Shown here: positions 27,252 to 42,200 of the stretch, in pieces
Layout: each line of letters opens with the position of its first letter
Numbering within the stretch: position 1 is the first letter of the stretch
DNA from: Xiphophorus maculatus
Taxonomy: Eukaryota > Chordata > Actinopteri > Cyprinodontiformes > Poeciliidae
Assembly (NCBI RefSeq): GCF_002775205.1
Contig: NC_036465.1
Coordinates: 2,125,717-2,189,716, forward strand
DNA: 64,000 nucleotides
Reading direction: 5' to 3'
Notes under the pieces: model-generated
What the model saw: only the letters and a program-made list of their open reading frames with translations
Databases searched by the model: none
What the model was told of the DNA's origin: nothing
Made by a program: the position numbers and the translations under genes

Positions 27252-30200
27252 CTATGTGTACGCGTTGAGGCGCTCCTTGGAGCGAGTGGAGTGGATGTCA
27301 TGAAGCTCCTGCTCCTCTTTGGACTTGATGTCCTCATACTTCTGCATGCGGCAGGCGTCCTTCACGTAGGCCCAATTGGCAGACAGAACCATCAAGTAGT
27401 GGATCTGTGAGGAAAATGGAGAAATGCAAAATAAAAAAGAGAAATGAATTAATTTGACACTGTTCACAATATAGAAGCCATTTTCTTAAATGGCGTGATG
27501 GTAAAACCTGAACTTATGTACACTGTATAGATGGAACACCACTGGTTCACTGTACAAGACAAGAAGACATTAATGTAGATCTGAAGTCGAATCAGGATGA
27601 TGAGAGTTTTGGACAGATGCAAAACTGTCTCCTTACTCTGTAGTGTACAGTGACAGTATAGAGTAAAGGATACTCAGGTAACTAAGGAGGTGTGGTAGGT
27701 GAAGGTACTAAGGAAGCTGATGATTGGCAACATGACTGAGCTCAAGACCAAACATGTAAGGCAAATATCACATATCTGGAAGGTTCATAGAAACCTGTTT
27801 TAGTGTGAGGTCTTTTTCTTGTGTCCTGTAGTTGAACTGGCAGGTTTTATATACCAATGTCATTTGATTCCTCTTTTTTATTGTTAATTAATTCCAATAA
27901 AATTTTTTGTTGAAATATTTGTTACTAAAGTTCACAGCTCAACAACATGGAGTTTTTTGCCACCTTGTTACTGAGATGTTTATTATTATTAATTTTGTGG
28001 TCCACCAGGTGGCAGCATGATGCCAGTCCATAGCCTATATTGAACCATGACGTTACCATGGTAGCAGAGATTATAATGAATGTTTTGTGCTTTAATAAGA
28101 CAGCTTCTCCTGCACCGCTAGACCTTTCTAAGATCCAGACAGCTCCTTCAGATTTACACGTTTGGATTCAGTTGCTCCCTTTTGTCTGGTGTTCCCATTA
28201 AAGATTCTTGGCTGTGTTTGTGTGGTTCAGAACATTACCACCATTGGTTGGAGGTTCTGTTGTGGTTTCTGTTTGGCAGAGAAACTATCAGAAGAGGCAT
28301 TGAGTCCCGCCACAGTTCGCACCATCGGTTTCTGTCTAGCAACCACTTTCTGCTTCTCAGAAAATGGCTTCGCACAAATTACTGAGCGATGTTTGCAACA
28401 ATCTCTGAGCCTTTCTTTTCCCTGTTTCCATGACAACAGCATGACATGCCCACCGCCTGCAAAAGAGGGAGGGAGACGAACCCTGTCTCTTTCACTGCAC
28501 CAAAATGCCTTCTTTCCTCTGTCTACCTCTTTAATCTCCCAGGGAATCACAAGGAGAAACAACAAAATGTCACCAGTTTCCCAACGTTTTTCCTCAGTTT
28601 CCTGCAGCTAATCAGAGGAATGCACATTCTTCTTAAAACAAACGAGATTGTGCACGAGCCAGAGTTGTTGTTTTCTGCTGGTATCTCTAAAGTTCTGCAT
28701 TTGGGAGATGTTGAGGTGCATTTGAAATATTGATTTCATTTTGCTGTTGGTGGCTCACCATTGCAATAACAGCAGCTCCTGCTCCAGCGAGGGCACAGAT
28801 GAAGAGGTGGAACGTCATATCCAGCTGCAAGGAGCAGCAAATCACACCATATTAATCACTGACACAGAACTGGATGGTTTTAATGGTAGCATTCAGATTA
28901 GAAAGAATTACAAAGAAATAGCCATTAAAATATCAATTAATTCTGCCTTCATCCATAGAAATCCTGCATAATAAACACCAAATAGTGCATAATTTTGAAG
29001 TAAATGTTTTATTAAACTAAAGATATGAAAAAAGGTCTGGTGTGCATTTGTATTTACCCCACAGATCTATGTTTATATCTGCAAATCTTGAGTGTTATTC
29101 TCAGTGGGAGATCATGTCTTTGGTTAGATTTGTGCCAAATCCTGCTGTAAACGTCAACGTAGCTTTAGCCCTGACCTGTCTGCTGCGTTCCTTGAACACA
29201 GTCTGCTCATCTGTGCACAAAACGGATGACGTGCGTACCTCCATTATTTATGGCTAGGTTTGGTTCTGTGCACATGCTTTTTTCACTTATGCTGAAAGAG
29301 TCCAATAAATAACATTTTCTGTCACTGAATCTTTTACCTCAGTAGATGCACACATCCTGTAGAACTTCTCTGATCCAGCACACACAGTCTTTGCTTCAGC
29401 AAGCGGAACAATGCCTGAAATAAGCAGTTAGTTTTATTGTCAGGTGAGTTTTTCTTTTTTATCAGAAAAAATCCGCAAAATGTAGAAACAGTTTCCATAA
29501 AACAGTTCTCATATGAACAAGGTGTTTCATCGTCTCTGTGGTGGCAAATTGTTGTTGACACTCAATCGCTGTGTGAGTGCCTGCTGGTGGTTAATAGGCT
29601 GGAATATATGGCACTAATTCTACTATCATCAGCATAATTTGATTTGAAAACATTAACAGCACTTCAGACAAACCTGGCTTTGATTATCAGAATTTCAGAG
29701 TTGAATATTGGCTTTCATATAAGTTCACTTCATATAAGTGCAGCCACTAGTTAGCTATTGATTTTTCTGATCTAGAGCAGCTGTTCTGGATGCATGATCT
29801 ACACATGAACTTCAGAAGTTGTGAATAAATCTGAGAGGAATGGACAGGATAAAGAATCAGAGACAAAAGGTACCGTATTGACGAGGGTCGAGGCACAGCG
29901 ATGCCCCCTCCAGCAAAGTGTCGTTTTGGCAAATATTCCAGATGTTGAAATATATAAAGACCGGAATGGAGGTGAAAGCTGTCACTCCCAGCCAGGCCAG
30001 CATGAAGATGTAAGTCAGCATGATGAACTGAAAATAAGCACAGAAAACCAGATAACTATACTAAAAAGAATATGACATGTTAGTAAAATCATGAATGTAA
30101 GGTAAATATTGCTTTTTCCTGGTCACGTTTTCAGAACTTCTGCAGCAGATGGTACTGGTTTCTTTATGCTCTGGCTTTGGGATTTCTGTTGATTCCCCGC

Positions 30201-33200
30201 TTTTGATTGCATAGAGAATCAGAATGCTGGTGTGGAGGTGAAGGCACTTATAAATAACTGCAGATGTTGAGCACAGATACAAGGTGTATGGAGGAAAAAC
30301 CGAAGTGTTGCACAACTTTACCCAAAAATAGACGATCATAACGTAGCTCATGATTCAAACAAAAACAGAACTTAAAAAGTCTTGAATGACTGGTCAGTGC
30401 TTTGTGTCCTTGTTGTCCAAGTCTTCTTGATCAAATTCATTTAGTCTCCAATCTCAGTTCCCCTCCTCAGCTGAATGATCTTCTGAGGAGGAGTCGTAAT
30501 GAGGGACTGATCAGCCAATCAGAAGTTGACATGGGTTAATATGAGAGCACCGTGCCAATCTAAGCTAAGATGCACAGATAATAGTGTGTTATTTTAAAAA
30601 CGTCAAAATTAACAAAGCATTCGGAAAAATTTAAGCATAAGGTTGTTTGGATGTCATGAGTTGGAAATCTTTGAATGCCATTTGCAGAAATAAATTCTTT
30701 TGGATTTGCAAAGGTTTGTTTCTATAACAGTTTTAAAGAAGTTAAAGAAAACACTTGCTACATGTTTCCATGTTTAGTGTATTAATTTAGCTAATTTGAG
30801 TGAATTGAAAGGTTGGCTAATTCAGGATTTTTTTACTTAAATGCTTATATTTGAAGATCTTTACACTTTGTGGCCATTAAAGAGCCTTTGGTTTCTCCTG
30901 TTGATCTCCAAGGTCTTAAGAAGCAGCTTAGCTTCCTTATGCCTTGAATCAGCTCTGCTTCATTTTTCTATTTCTGTCAAATATCTATTTGGTGATGCTA
31001 ACAAGTTTATTTAAACCATAGCATACTTTCTTTATTATATTGTCTTCTTTTAAGTTACTATATCTCAAGATGATCTTGATAGCAAAGCACTGGTTGCTTT
31101 TTAATCACTTTAATTTGACTTTTTGTAATTTAAGACATGAATAGAATAGAATAGAATTCAACTTTATTGTCATTGCACTGTCACAAGTACAAGCAACGAG
31201 ATGTAGTATTTGACACTGACAGTATGATATCAAGAAATTCTAACCAAGATACAATGTTAATACAATATCAGTCTGCTGTGTTCCTTAGTTTGTTCACTAA
31301 TATCCTCTAACAAACTCCTCAGGCCTTGAGAGTAAAGCATTTAAACTCTGTGTATCCTGAAGCGTTCAGGCTCTTACCCAAGCGCTGACACAGCGTCCAC
31401 AGGTGGTGATCTTGAAGTCTCCATACAGATCCTTAATGGCTCCGCTGGTGAAGAATCCCTCCACCATCAGCAGGATGCCGTAGACGAAGAAAGCCGAAGC
31501 AATGCCATAGATCACATATTTGATTATGTCAATCCTGCAGAGTAAATATAGAAAACCATTTTGTTCTTCAAATTACTCTGTCCTATAGAAATTGACAATA
31601 ACGTCACACAAAGAAAAAATGGAGAAATAAACACAAACTTACACATTCTTCAGCAATATTAGAATCTGATTTGAGGGATTATTTTTGTCCTCATTTTTAC
31701 TGTAAACAGTTTCTCTTTGCAAACTGATGCTTTTCACTCACATGGTGAAGACGTCCAGCGCATCCACTGGGCTCCTCACAACCTCAAAGTAGTTCTGGAG
31801 GATGGTGACGGTGCCCGACAAGGCTTCATGCCCGCAGCCGCAGAACAGGGCCACGCCCGCATACAGCAGGATGGTAGCTACCAGGGACGGGTACGGGATG
31901 CCGCCCAGGCATTTGATGCAACACTCCAAGCATCCTGAAAACACAGCCAGGTTCCTCGGTTAGTTGACTGAGTCAGAGTAAAATTCAAGAAGACTTTTCA
32001 CGCCGGGAGACACGACTTTCCCGTCTGCAGGATTTTAAATAATTCAGCCTAACATCACAAATGAGGAAACTCCATCAGAAGGTTGTACACTATGTCTCAG
32101 TTCACTGGTTGAGAATCTGCATCATTCAGAGGAGAGTTGAGCAGCAGATATCCATGCATGGAAAAAGAAACTTCCAAGACTAAATCTGAGAATCGTTTTC
32201 TATGGTTTAGAAATAATAATTTTCTTTAGGATAACAAGGAACATGATAAATTCTAAAATATGACATTGATAAACAAGATTTGGACAGAGATTAGGATTGA
32301 CACCATAACACAAATCAGAATAAGGTCCATTAGTGACAAGAGATGAAAATTATAACAGCTAAACACACACACACACACACATCATGTGTGTTAAGCTGTG
32401 TAGTATCTATTCTATTCTATTTTATTCTATTCTACATATTCTAAGCCAAGAATGAAACATTTAATGTCCACTTCTATTTCATATTTTTTACCACATTCAG
32501 GTTATTCTCAGTGAATAATTATTACTACATTCACATTATTCTCAGACATCCTCTGTAGTATTAAAGGCCTACAAATAATTTAATTTAATTCTGGAATAAT
32601 TTTGCAATTCTGGAAAAAGATGTTGATTGAAGATTGAATGTTTGATTCTTCCTCATTTCATTTTCTAAAACATAATCTGTATTTCGATTAAATTAAAAAG
32701 AGTCTTACTTGTGTTTAGATGATATCCAATCAGAAAATCTTGCAACTTTGCAAAATGTTTTGATTTTTAGACGCTTGTGGTTCTGATTTTAAAATTTGGA
32801 CCTGTGGTTCTTTAACTGGGTCTGGTTTACATGCCAAACAAAACGTGTGAACAAAATGATTCTTTAGTTTGATTATCCATAGTTTGTAGATTATAGATGT
32901 TTGAAATATAATAATTGTTTTGTTTCATAATTAGTGGCAAAAATAGATTTAAAAAAAATGTTTATTTGGAAAATGTTTTACCTTAGAATATGAAATGAAA
33001 ATGGAAAAATTACTTTGCAGTTTAAAGACTCCAGCCCTATATTTATACTAGGAGTTGCCCAACCTGTGGGCAATGCTGACATTTTATGTTGGATGAAATC
33101 CCATCCTGAGATTTACATAGAGATCGTGACCTTTAACCTTGTTCTTTTTGCCAGGCTTACCCCCAGAGGACCTGTTGGTGACCAGAGACTGGTTGGCTCT

Positions 33201-36200
33201 GGTTCCAGTATGGAGGAGTCCATCTTCGTCCCTGAGAGGCTGGGACTGTAAACGCTGATGTATGCAGCTGTCATATGAATTGGTTAGATTTATGAGTCAC
33301 CGCCGTGTCTTTGGGTGTTTGTTTGTGTTTCTGAGTCAGTCATTTTTCAGACAGACAGCAGCAGAAGCTAAACCTATTCCCGGTGCTGCAGAAGAATAAG
33401 CCTTGGAAGGCACTGCAGCAAATAAACCAGCAGACATTTTAATAACACAAACAAATGCAGCTGCGTGCTTATTGGCTTTATGATCAATGGTTAAATGTGC
33501 ATGCATGTATTTGTTGGGAAAGAAAACCTCATTTTGTTACTGTAAATTATAGCACAGATAAAAAAGGAACAAATTCAGATTATTTTCAGCATCAGGGGTA
33601 ACAGTCACCATCTATCTCTGCAAATTAAGCGTCAGAATAACATCTCTGCTCCTCAACTCTGCTTCTGATTCTCATGGTAGACCTGAGTGGAATACTGAGT
33701 AGCTGATCCGCCTGCCAGGCTGTGCTGAGCATTCAGACGGTTGGTAGGGCTCCAGCCTCTCCCAGGGTTCATTATCTGCATCCTCACTCACTGCTGTGCT
33801 GTGGAATGTGTTTTCAGGCACACTATTTAATTTTTAACCATTTTATCTGGCTGCGCAGAGAATGTTTGCTTTTCCCAACACCTAGGTGCAACACCTAGTG
33901 CATTTTTTCCTTTACCCCAGAATCAACCTGTGACAGATTAAAGAATGGAGAAGAAAGTCCAGTGCACTTAGCTTCTGTGCATTGTTCTTGGTGTGTTGTT
34001 TTAATAATTTTGGACTAAATTGTGGACTAAATGAGCAGGATTTTGATGCATAAATGCTTTCTCTGAATATTTTAGTTGAGGAAAATAAATCCTTGCCAAC
34101 ACCACAGCATGTTCATCCGAGTTTTCTGAGTGTCAAAAGGAGTTTGGTTGTCCGGTTTGCAAGCATTTTGTGGATCTGAAGAAGACTTTATGTGGCAGTC
34201 TGCTTTGCCTTGAAGCACAAACCAGTCCTTGCATACACAGAGGATGAGTGGTGTCTGCACAAAGTGATTCTCCTTGTGTTAACACAGAAATGGAGAGAAG
34301 AAGTGATTCTACTAGCCATAGTATTCATCGTGCAGTGGAACAGTCTGCAGGTTCTTTAAGGTCTGAAGCCATGATTCTCAATGTGAATAAAATGTACTGT
34401 TTCTTCCATGTTGAGAAATTCCAGTATCTTGTTGATTTGTTCACAAGCGATAGTCAATCAGACCCAGAGATAGACAGATTGGAGGGTTCTCTGCAGTAAA
34501 GCAGGCGCAGCTCCTTTGGGTTGGGATAAGGAAAGAGCTAAAACAAAATCACAAAACTCTCGATTCTGTGCAACATCTACATTCCAGCCTTCTCTGATAA
34601 CGATGTTGACCAAATCGAGGAGATCTCAGACAAACACAGCTATACTTCCTCCTTCTATCCTGATCAGGATTTCTTCTGGATGCTTTTGAAGACTTTGGGA
34701 ATATTCAACTGGGAGCAAATCATAGAGCAGATCCAGAATCCACTGGAAGGACTTTTGTCATTTTTAGCTATTGATTTTATTCAATAGAAAATGTGTTTGA
34801 AAGCTTTAACGTGAGAGCAGTTTCAGTCATAACTGAACTTGTAATTACATATTTATGGGGAATTAATATTTAATCTGAATGCTTTAGTGACGGGGGCACC
34901 ACCCCCGAGCCTCTGTGTAGATCCGCCCCTGTCCGTACCGAACTGTTTCCTTCTCACACAATTTTGGATAAGAGGATGGATGGATGAATGGATGGATAGA
35001 TGAATGGATGGATGAATGGATGGATGGATGGATGGATGTTAATGATAGTTTAGTTTTATGTTGGCTGTTCAGCCTTTAAAATTCTGAATCTGTTTTTAAA
35101 TCTCTGGTTCCTGTTGGTGGCATTATGTTGTTATTTCTTTAAGTGTTCTCATTTTAAACATGCCTCAAACATCAGATTGTTTGAAAATCCTACAGGACAG
35201 ATGGTGAGTTTGCCACCTCTCTTCTCTCAGTCTCATGACCGGATTTATTGACCCAATGGTGACTCACATGAAGCGTGATGGATGCAGCCAATCACATTTG
35301 CTGTCCAGTCATCATAGATCCATCAAAGCAGACATTAAATGTACAAACAAACATCTTATAGGTTTCATGCCTTACAGGTGGAGCAAAAACATGTTTTCTG
35401 GTAATAATCTCTTTTTGTGGTTTTTATTTTAGACTTTTTTTCTCACCTGTTCCAGTAATAGCTGTGATTTTTCTCGTTGAGCATTGATTAAAAAAACAAG
35501 ACTGTGTCTCTTTATACACTTTGAAGACGTGTTGCTGCAGCCATGCAGAGACGATTTCAACATGATGGGGAAAGAGCGCTCGTATAAAAGATTTATGGCC
35601 TGGCCTCAATTGATGTTTATTACTTTTGCATTATTTACATTCCTGCACACAGATTACACCAAGTCAAAAATCGTTCTCTCCTTCTGGTTTAATGACGCTC
35701 ATTTTCATCTGAAGCATAATCGAGTAAATTATCAATAATTCATACGGAGGAAAAAAAGAAGTCTTAATTATTTTTGCTTATTAAGCTATAAGTAAAATAG
35801 CCTGTTCTGCGTTAGTGAGAGGACATGTTTCCATGGAAACAGTAGAGAGGACTTGCAGGGTTGGATGAGCGCGGTGTGTGCATTAGTGAGTGGCTGTAAC
35901 ATGACTGATGTTTTATTGATTCTCTGCTTTTAATTTTGTGGAATAGAGACACTTTGGATTCACTAAATACTGAAATATAAAGACAGAATGACCATTTGAT
36001 TCCCCGATAGAAATATATAAATATATATATTGAATGAGTGCAGCGATGAATAAATGATGCAGAGAAACAACATTTACTTCTCCATAATTCTTTGCTAAGC
36101 TTAACTGACCCAAAGTTTGGGCCGATGAAGGATGAGGAGGAGCTGCTGGGTGCTTGATCCATAATTTAGGAATGGCACAATACAACCGCATGGAAGCCTC

Positions 36201-39200
36201 TCACATGACTTATTCATGCTTTTTGCTTCGCCATGGTAAAAATAAAATATCCCATGCTATATTAGGGGTCAAGGAAATTACAGTAGATCTGAAAATATGT
36301 AAAAGAAAAAAATGTTGTTGTTTTTTTAAGTATTTTCTGTGAACTTTAAGAATTTGGTCCTACTTGTTTTTGTTGCAGATTGCCTTTGCTGTGTATTGCA
36401 TATCCTGTTAGTAACAGCTCAATCGGCTCAAAATGGATTGAGAATAGGTTACATTTAAACACGTCATGGTGCAAAATAAAAAGGATTTTAACATTTTAAT
36501 TATTTAAACAAAGAACTCTGTGGGATTTGCATAATGCATCCTCGCATGATAAAACCTCCCCAAAAAACACAAACAGGTGTAAAAAGTGAATGTGACCCCA
36601 AAACACCACGGCCCAATCAGCAGAAGGCGTCTGTTTAAAACAAAGAGAAAGGATCACACACCCCACCCCGCACCTCCCACCTCTGCTCCATCTGTCAGTG
36701 TCATATCCAGCAGGCAAAAGAAACACACACACCCTCAGATCCTCAGTGACCCAGTCAACTTTTCAGTGCTTAAATATGCTTAGAGCTAAATGACGTCTAG
36801 CAGAGGGAAGACGGCTCAGGATGATGGTGGGCTTCATTAACGAAGGATTTACTGTTCCCCTTAGTGCATCTAAATGCTGTACAAATTGAGGATAACACAT
36901 CATTTTGCATCAGTCTTGCTCATTAGTCACCTCATGCATTGTAAATGTTTAATTTCATACACAAGAAATTATAAGTTGTATTTGAGATAAAACTTGAACT
37001 TCACAGCAGTATGAATAAAAGTATTTACAGTTTATCCACAGAAGTCTACATTTGACTCCTGATTAGTCTCATCAAGAAAGAACCAGTCAACATTTTTAAA
37101 TTCATTACACTGACCATAATTTGTTAAAGCCTTTATGGAAACCTATAATCCAGTGTGGTGTGTTCAGGCACCTTTTTGTGTGTCACGGTTCTAAGCGGAT
37201 TTTGGCCATTTAGTGTATAATCGTACAGCATTAAGTGGCACAAAGAATTATTAGGGTCATGGCTGAAGTTCACAGTGTGAGGTGTGAAAAGGAAAACATG
37301 AGTTTGGGTGTTATCTGTTCAGCATTTCATGAGTGAACAAATAATACTCATGAAATGAGTTAATGCTTAATTATGGAGAACTTATGAAACTTTCAACACC
37401 ATTTGGATAAATAATGCTCAGCCATGCATTTGTACTCCCTAATATCTGCAAAAGTGAAAGTACGATTCAATATCTATAAATACTGTATAGTATAAGAAGC
37501 TGTCAAAGCCAAACAGATAAAAGGATGTTAGATGTGTAAATTTCTTTATTGATATCTTCATCTTGAAAACTAAAACTAGACTAAACTTTCTAATACTAGA
37601 TCAGTGTTAGATGATCTTTTGACCTGTGCAGTGCACCAAACACCTGCTAAAATTAAGAGATATTTGCACATTTCACCTCATTTAATTGCTTTCTTCCAAG
37701 TCCCTGTAAAATATCCTTTATGGACCATTGGTCTAGTCAAAGATGCCTCCTATTCCGGCAGAAGTTTTGTTTTTACTTAATAAAAAGAATTGGGAAGCTT
37801 CGGAACCATTTAATATCACTGCAATTGCACTTTACACCAATCTGCTTCTGATTTTTTGCTGAGTCCTTTATGGCGTCTCGTCCAGGAAGATACATTCTGC
37901 TCAGCTTCCTTCACAAAGCTTTTTTTAAGTTTGTCACCCATTTCCAAATCCAAAGTGAGGAATCGTGGAGCACTGAGAGAGTTCAGTAACTCTTGTCATC
38001 TGAGTGACCTGCTGGCAGACAGGACTGCTGCAGCAGCAGAAAAACCAGCTGAAAGGAAAGGAGGAGTCAGATTCCCTGAGACGAAACACAAAACGTGCAG
38101 GAAGAGAAATCACCGTAAATATCTGTCTGACCCAAAGCAGACACACTCTTTTCCTCTTCAGGTCTGAGAAGCTGTCACAAAGGTGGTTCTGCAACTTTTA
38201 ATATCTCATCCCCTTTTTCCTTACCCCAATATTGTAGACAGTTAAAATATTAGATGTTATTTTCAAAGTTCAGTTCCTTCCTAATAAAACTCTGATAACT
38301 TCTGTTGGAGTTGAGAAGCAGAACTAACTTTAAAATCCTTTCTATTATGCTTTTTGTTTGCTTCTTTTCAAACCCATATTTAGAATATGAGTCTCAATTG
38401 TCAGATTAAAAGTACCTTTTGAAAGTAACAACCTGTAAGCAGGTACTAAACATAGTTTTTATTAAGTTCATATTCCTGTTTTTAAACATGTTTTTTATTG
38501 GTCTGATGTTCTAATTTGAAATATGTTTTCATTAGCTGTAAATGTAAAGTCATTACCCCTTAAGAGAAATAAAGGTGCTAAAACTTCACTTTGTATAATT
38601 TAAGTAATGTGTTTCATTTGGTGATAGAGTTATTGAAATAAACTGACTTTTCAATAATACTTTTATTTGTTCAATGTGACTGTAGGAAGGTTATGTTTGA
38701 TTAATACATAAACCTTTATCTGAGAAACATGCATAGTTCAGTTACTTCTTTAAATCCAAGGTGGATTTCAACAAGAGTTGAAAGACTGTAAATATGATTA
38801 ATCTTTTTTACTTTATTATAAAGTTTCCTCTTCAAGTTCTCTAATCTAAAAACATATTTTATCAGAGAAAATTCAGAATTTTGTGGAATTTCTCTTTTAT
38901 AGTAACAATGCTCCTTGGCTGCGACAGACTGGTGACCTGTCCAGGGTGACCCAACCGAAACGTTCACTGGAGATAGAAACCAGCACCTCCTGACCCCATG
39001 AGGGACAAGGGTGTAAGAAAATGGATGGATGGATGGATGGATGGATGGATGGATGGATGGATGGATGGATGGATGGATGGATGCATGAATGAATGAATGC
39101 TCCTTGGCAATATGTTTTATTCTTTTGGAAATGAGTCACTTTAAGCAGGTATTAAATACTTTGTGTTTTTTACTTCTCTGTGCTGCATTTGTTTGAAAAA

Positions 39201-42200
39201 GACATTTGTGGGTTATGCAACAGAGTAGAGAATCTGGGTTATGGCCAAAAAAAACAACTAGCCAAATCCTCTGGTAGAAGAATGAGATGTCGTCCCACAA
39301 CAGTGTGTGACCAAGCTTGGTTATAGGCTCTCGTGGTTGGGTATGGTTCTCCCATGTACGTATTTCTGAAGTTTCAGTATGTTTAGTTCCTTCAGATTTT
39401 GTGAGATCTCAATAATCTCGTCTTTTAAACAGCAACAAATAAGAGTCAATGTCAGATTAAATTGTCTGATTGAGAAGAACTGACGAGGTTTTCATGGGAA
39501 CAACTCACTTACTCAACTCTGCTGCTCAACTAAAAAGTGCTTTTACCTCACAAATGTAGCACCATCTAAGGTGAAATGAAAAGGAATGCAGCTAATTACC
39601 AGGTCTTTAATTAATTGATTACAACTAATTGCATTTTAATCAAACCATTTATTCACAAATTAAGCAACATTTTCAATTCAGAAACACTTTATGCTGCTAA
39701 ATTATTAAAGATTTTTATTGCTTTTAATCAGTTATTTAGTTTATTCAACCGTCAGACTGGTGCAAAGTACTTCTCTACACATACAGCTTTCCAGTGTTTA
39801 GGAAATCCTGATCATTCTTTAGTGGACTGGGGATGCTGACATTAGCGGTGGGGACGTGTTAACTGCTGCTACATGTTTAGCATTGAGAAGCTTTTTTAGG
39901 CTTGAATAGCTGCGCTGATAGGCTAACTCCTTCTACCATCAAATCAGCTTAGAAGCAGAAATGAACCCAGTGGGTCTAGAGAAGCGGCTTTGTCATCTAT
40001 CACTGTTGTTAGTGTGTCAGATTTACGGGTGTACCAAAAATGTGCCACTATAGTAAAGGTGCCATACCTTTACATAGGGAAAAAAGGGATTAATTGCATT
40101 TAAATTGTATATAGGTTCAAATCTATGTAATTAGCAGAAATAAATCTGGGTAGAAATGTGAAGTCAATGGGCATGAATGGGGAAGGTAACCTGAATGTCT
40201 TCAGTTTGAAAAATCAAATCTGATCCTACTGGAACAATGCACTTAACGGAGGAGAAAAACCAGAACCATTAGTAGAGAATACCTAATCATGTTTGTTTGG
40301 TTATGATTAGCTTGCACCACAATGCATCCAATCAGACATGATTGCTGGTGCTCGTTATCAGAAGAGTTATGTATGGGGGGCAGGGAGGCGGTGGGTCGGT
40401 TCGCGGAGTTAAAGGGAAAGGAGGGTGTGGGGGGGGGGGGGGGGGGGGATGGTGGATCTGTGTCAGTGTGAGGGTATAACATGCTTGTCTCGTTGCTTTC
40501 CTTGCTCCTTTTTATGCTGCTCCCCCTCTCACTACACACCATTTCTCCTGTAGCAAGCGGCAAGCGCTCTTTTTCTTTCCTGCTCCCCCATCTCCTCTGC
40601 GCATGTTTAATCAACCAGTATGGTTGCCATGTCAACCCCAGCGCGAAATCTGAGAATAGAGCGAGTACTTCAGAGCCATGACCCACTTTACTGTATGTCA
40701 ACAAATTCAGTAGGACAATAGTGAATGAGACGCACACGAGCCCTCAGGGCCAAGGGGCCGATGAGGGCCACGTCCAAAGGCCCGGCGAACAATTTCCTCT
40801 TTTTCTCCTCAGAGATACTTTAGTCTGAGAAAAATTGCATGCCTGATAGACTGGGGACATTCTTTCGTTTAACTTCATTAAACAAAAGCGATAAAGTGAT
40901 TAAAAAAAACACTAGATATTTGCGTGAAAAGAGCTCAATATCTTGTGAAGCAAGCAAGAAGAAATGTAGGAATTTGATGAGAAAGTTGCAAAACAAAACC
41001 TTATTCTGCTATTTAATGTTCTCAAGTTTATCTGTATGGGAGCTTTAAATCAGCAACGTAAACTTTACAAAAGCGTACTACTGCTTGATTATTATACTAC
41101 AGCAACATTACAATCATGTTTATTACCACCATTAGATGTTGAATCACAGGATTTACAGTACAATCAGTTGTTTTGGCGCAATGAGAAGTCGTCATGATGT
41201 TTTCAGAGAAAAGTCTCAAAAAAGGTGAAAGGAACAATTGGAGGAACTCCCCTGACTTCTTCAGGGCCGGACAGGTCAGGACTCCAAACAATGAGACAGG
41301 GAGGAGTGGACCCTAGGACAGAAGACTCATGTTTTAGAACACGGCCAAAACTGGATAAATACTGCTGCTGTACCCTGACCTGACCTCAGATTGGCCAGAG
41401 TCCTCACTGCTCCACAGACTCTTGATAATAGTCTGAACATTTGGCAGTAATACAGCTTTATTGGATTTATGGATGTTCCAGAAATCCTGAGATGACATGA
41501 TGCTGAAGTCTCTTCAAGAGACTTTATTTATAAATCTAAAATGCTTTGACTTTACGAATCAGGATGGATCAGTTTGTGGTTATTTAAACATTTTCTAACT
41601 AAATAAAAAATACTGTTTTAGTGCTTAACATCAAACTTAACCCTTCAGAGCCTGATACTCTAAAACTCAACCTGTCTATTAGATGAGTTGAAAACAACTT
41701 ACTCAAAATTTTCATTAATATTGTGTTAATATTATGTATATTGTGTGAAATGTGTGGTTCTAGAATAATTAAATCTAAATGAGTTTAAAAATAATTTACT
41801 TTTTGTATTTAAAGTAAAACTATACATTAAAAAAATATAGTAAATAGACCTTATTTACTGAGCCATAATCACAATGTATACATTTTTACATGTTTTTAAA
41901 TTTAAAAAAATGAAAGTCACTTACTCAAGTATAAATATCTTTTAGAAAAAGTAAGAAATAGAATCTGGAAATTCAGCCATTTTACTTACTCAAGTTTCTG
42001 TTTCTCTATTCATATTAAGGCCTGAAAAACCAACTGTAAAGTTTTGAAACTAATTTCAGTTAAAATCACCTGTCCTTCAGAATAATGATAAAGTCATTCT
42101 CTACTAACACAGCAACATATGCCTGGACGTAACATGACGTTTCAAACTTGTATACCATACTGATTATTGTTGTGTTAAAAAAAAGAAAAACATCATTTGG

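Noticed and set aside
27048-27410. 120-codon plus-strand frame
   Set aside because: It is the antisense of the last gpm6a exon and its GC-rich 3' UTR; codon content is explained by gpm6a.
28162-28733. 149-codon and overlapping frames in gpm6a intron 6
   Set aside because: No similarity recognised, no splice context, and overlapping open frames occur on both strands; consistent with chance in moderately GC-rich sequence.
39021-39099. Tandem array as a CRISPR-like or satellite locus
   Set aside because: It is a pure ATGG microsatellite tail of a retroelement, with no spacers.
40243-40737. 164-codon minus-strand frame with a proline run
   Set aside because: The proline run is the 20-G tract read in reverse; no other support.
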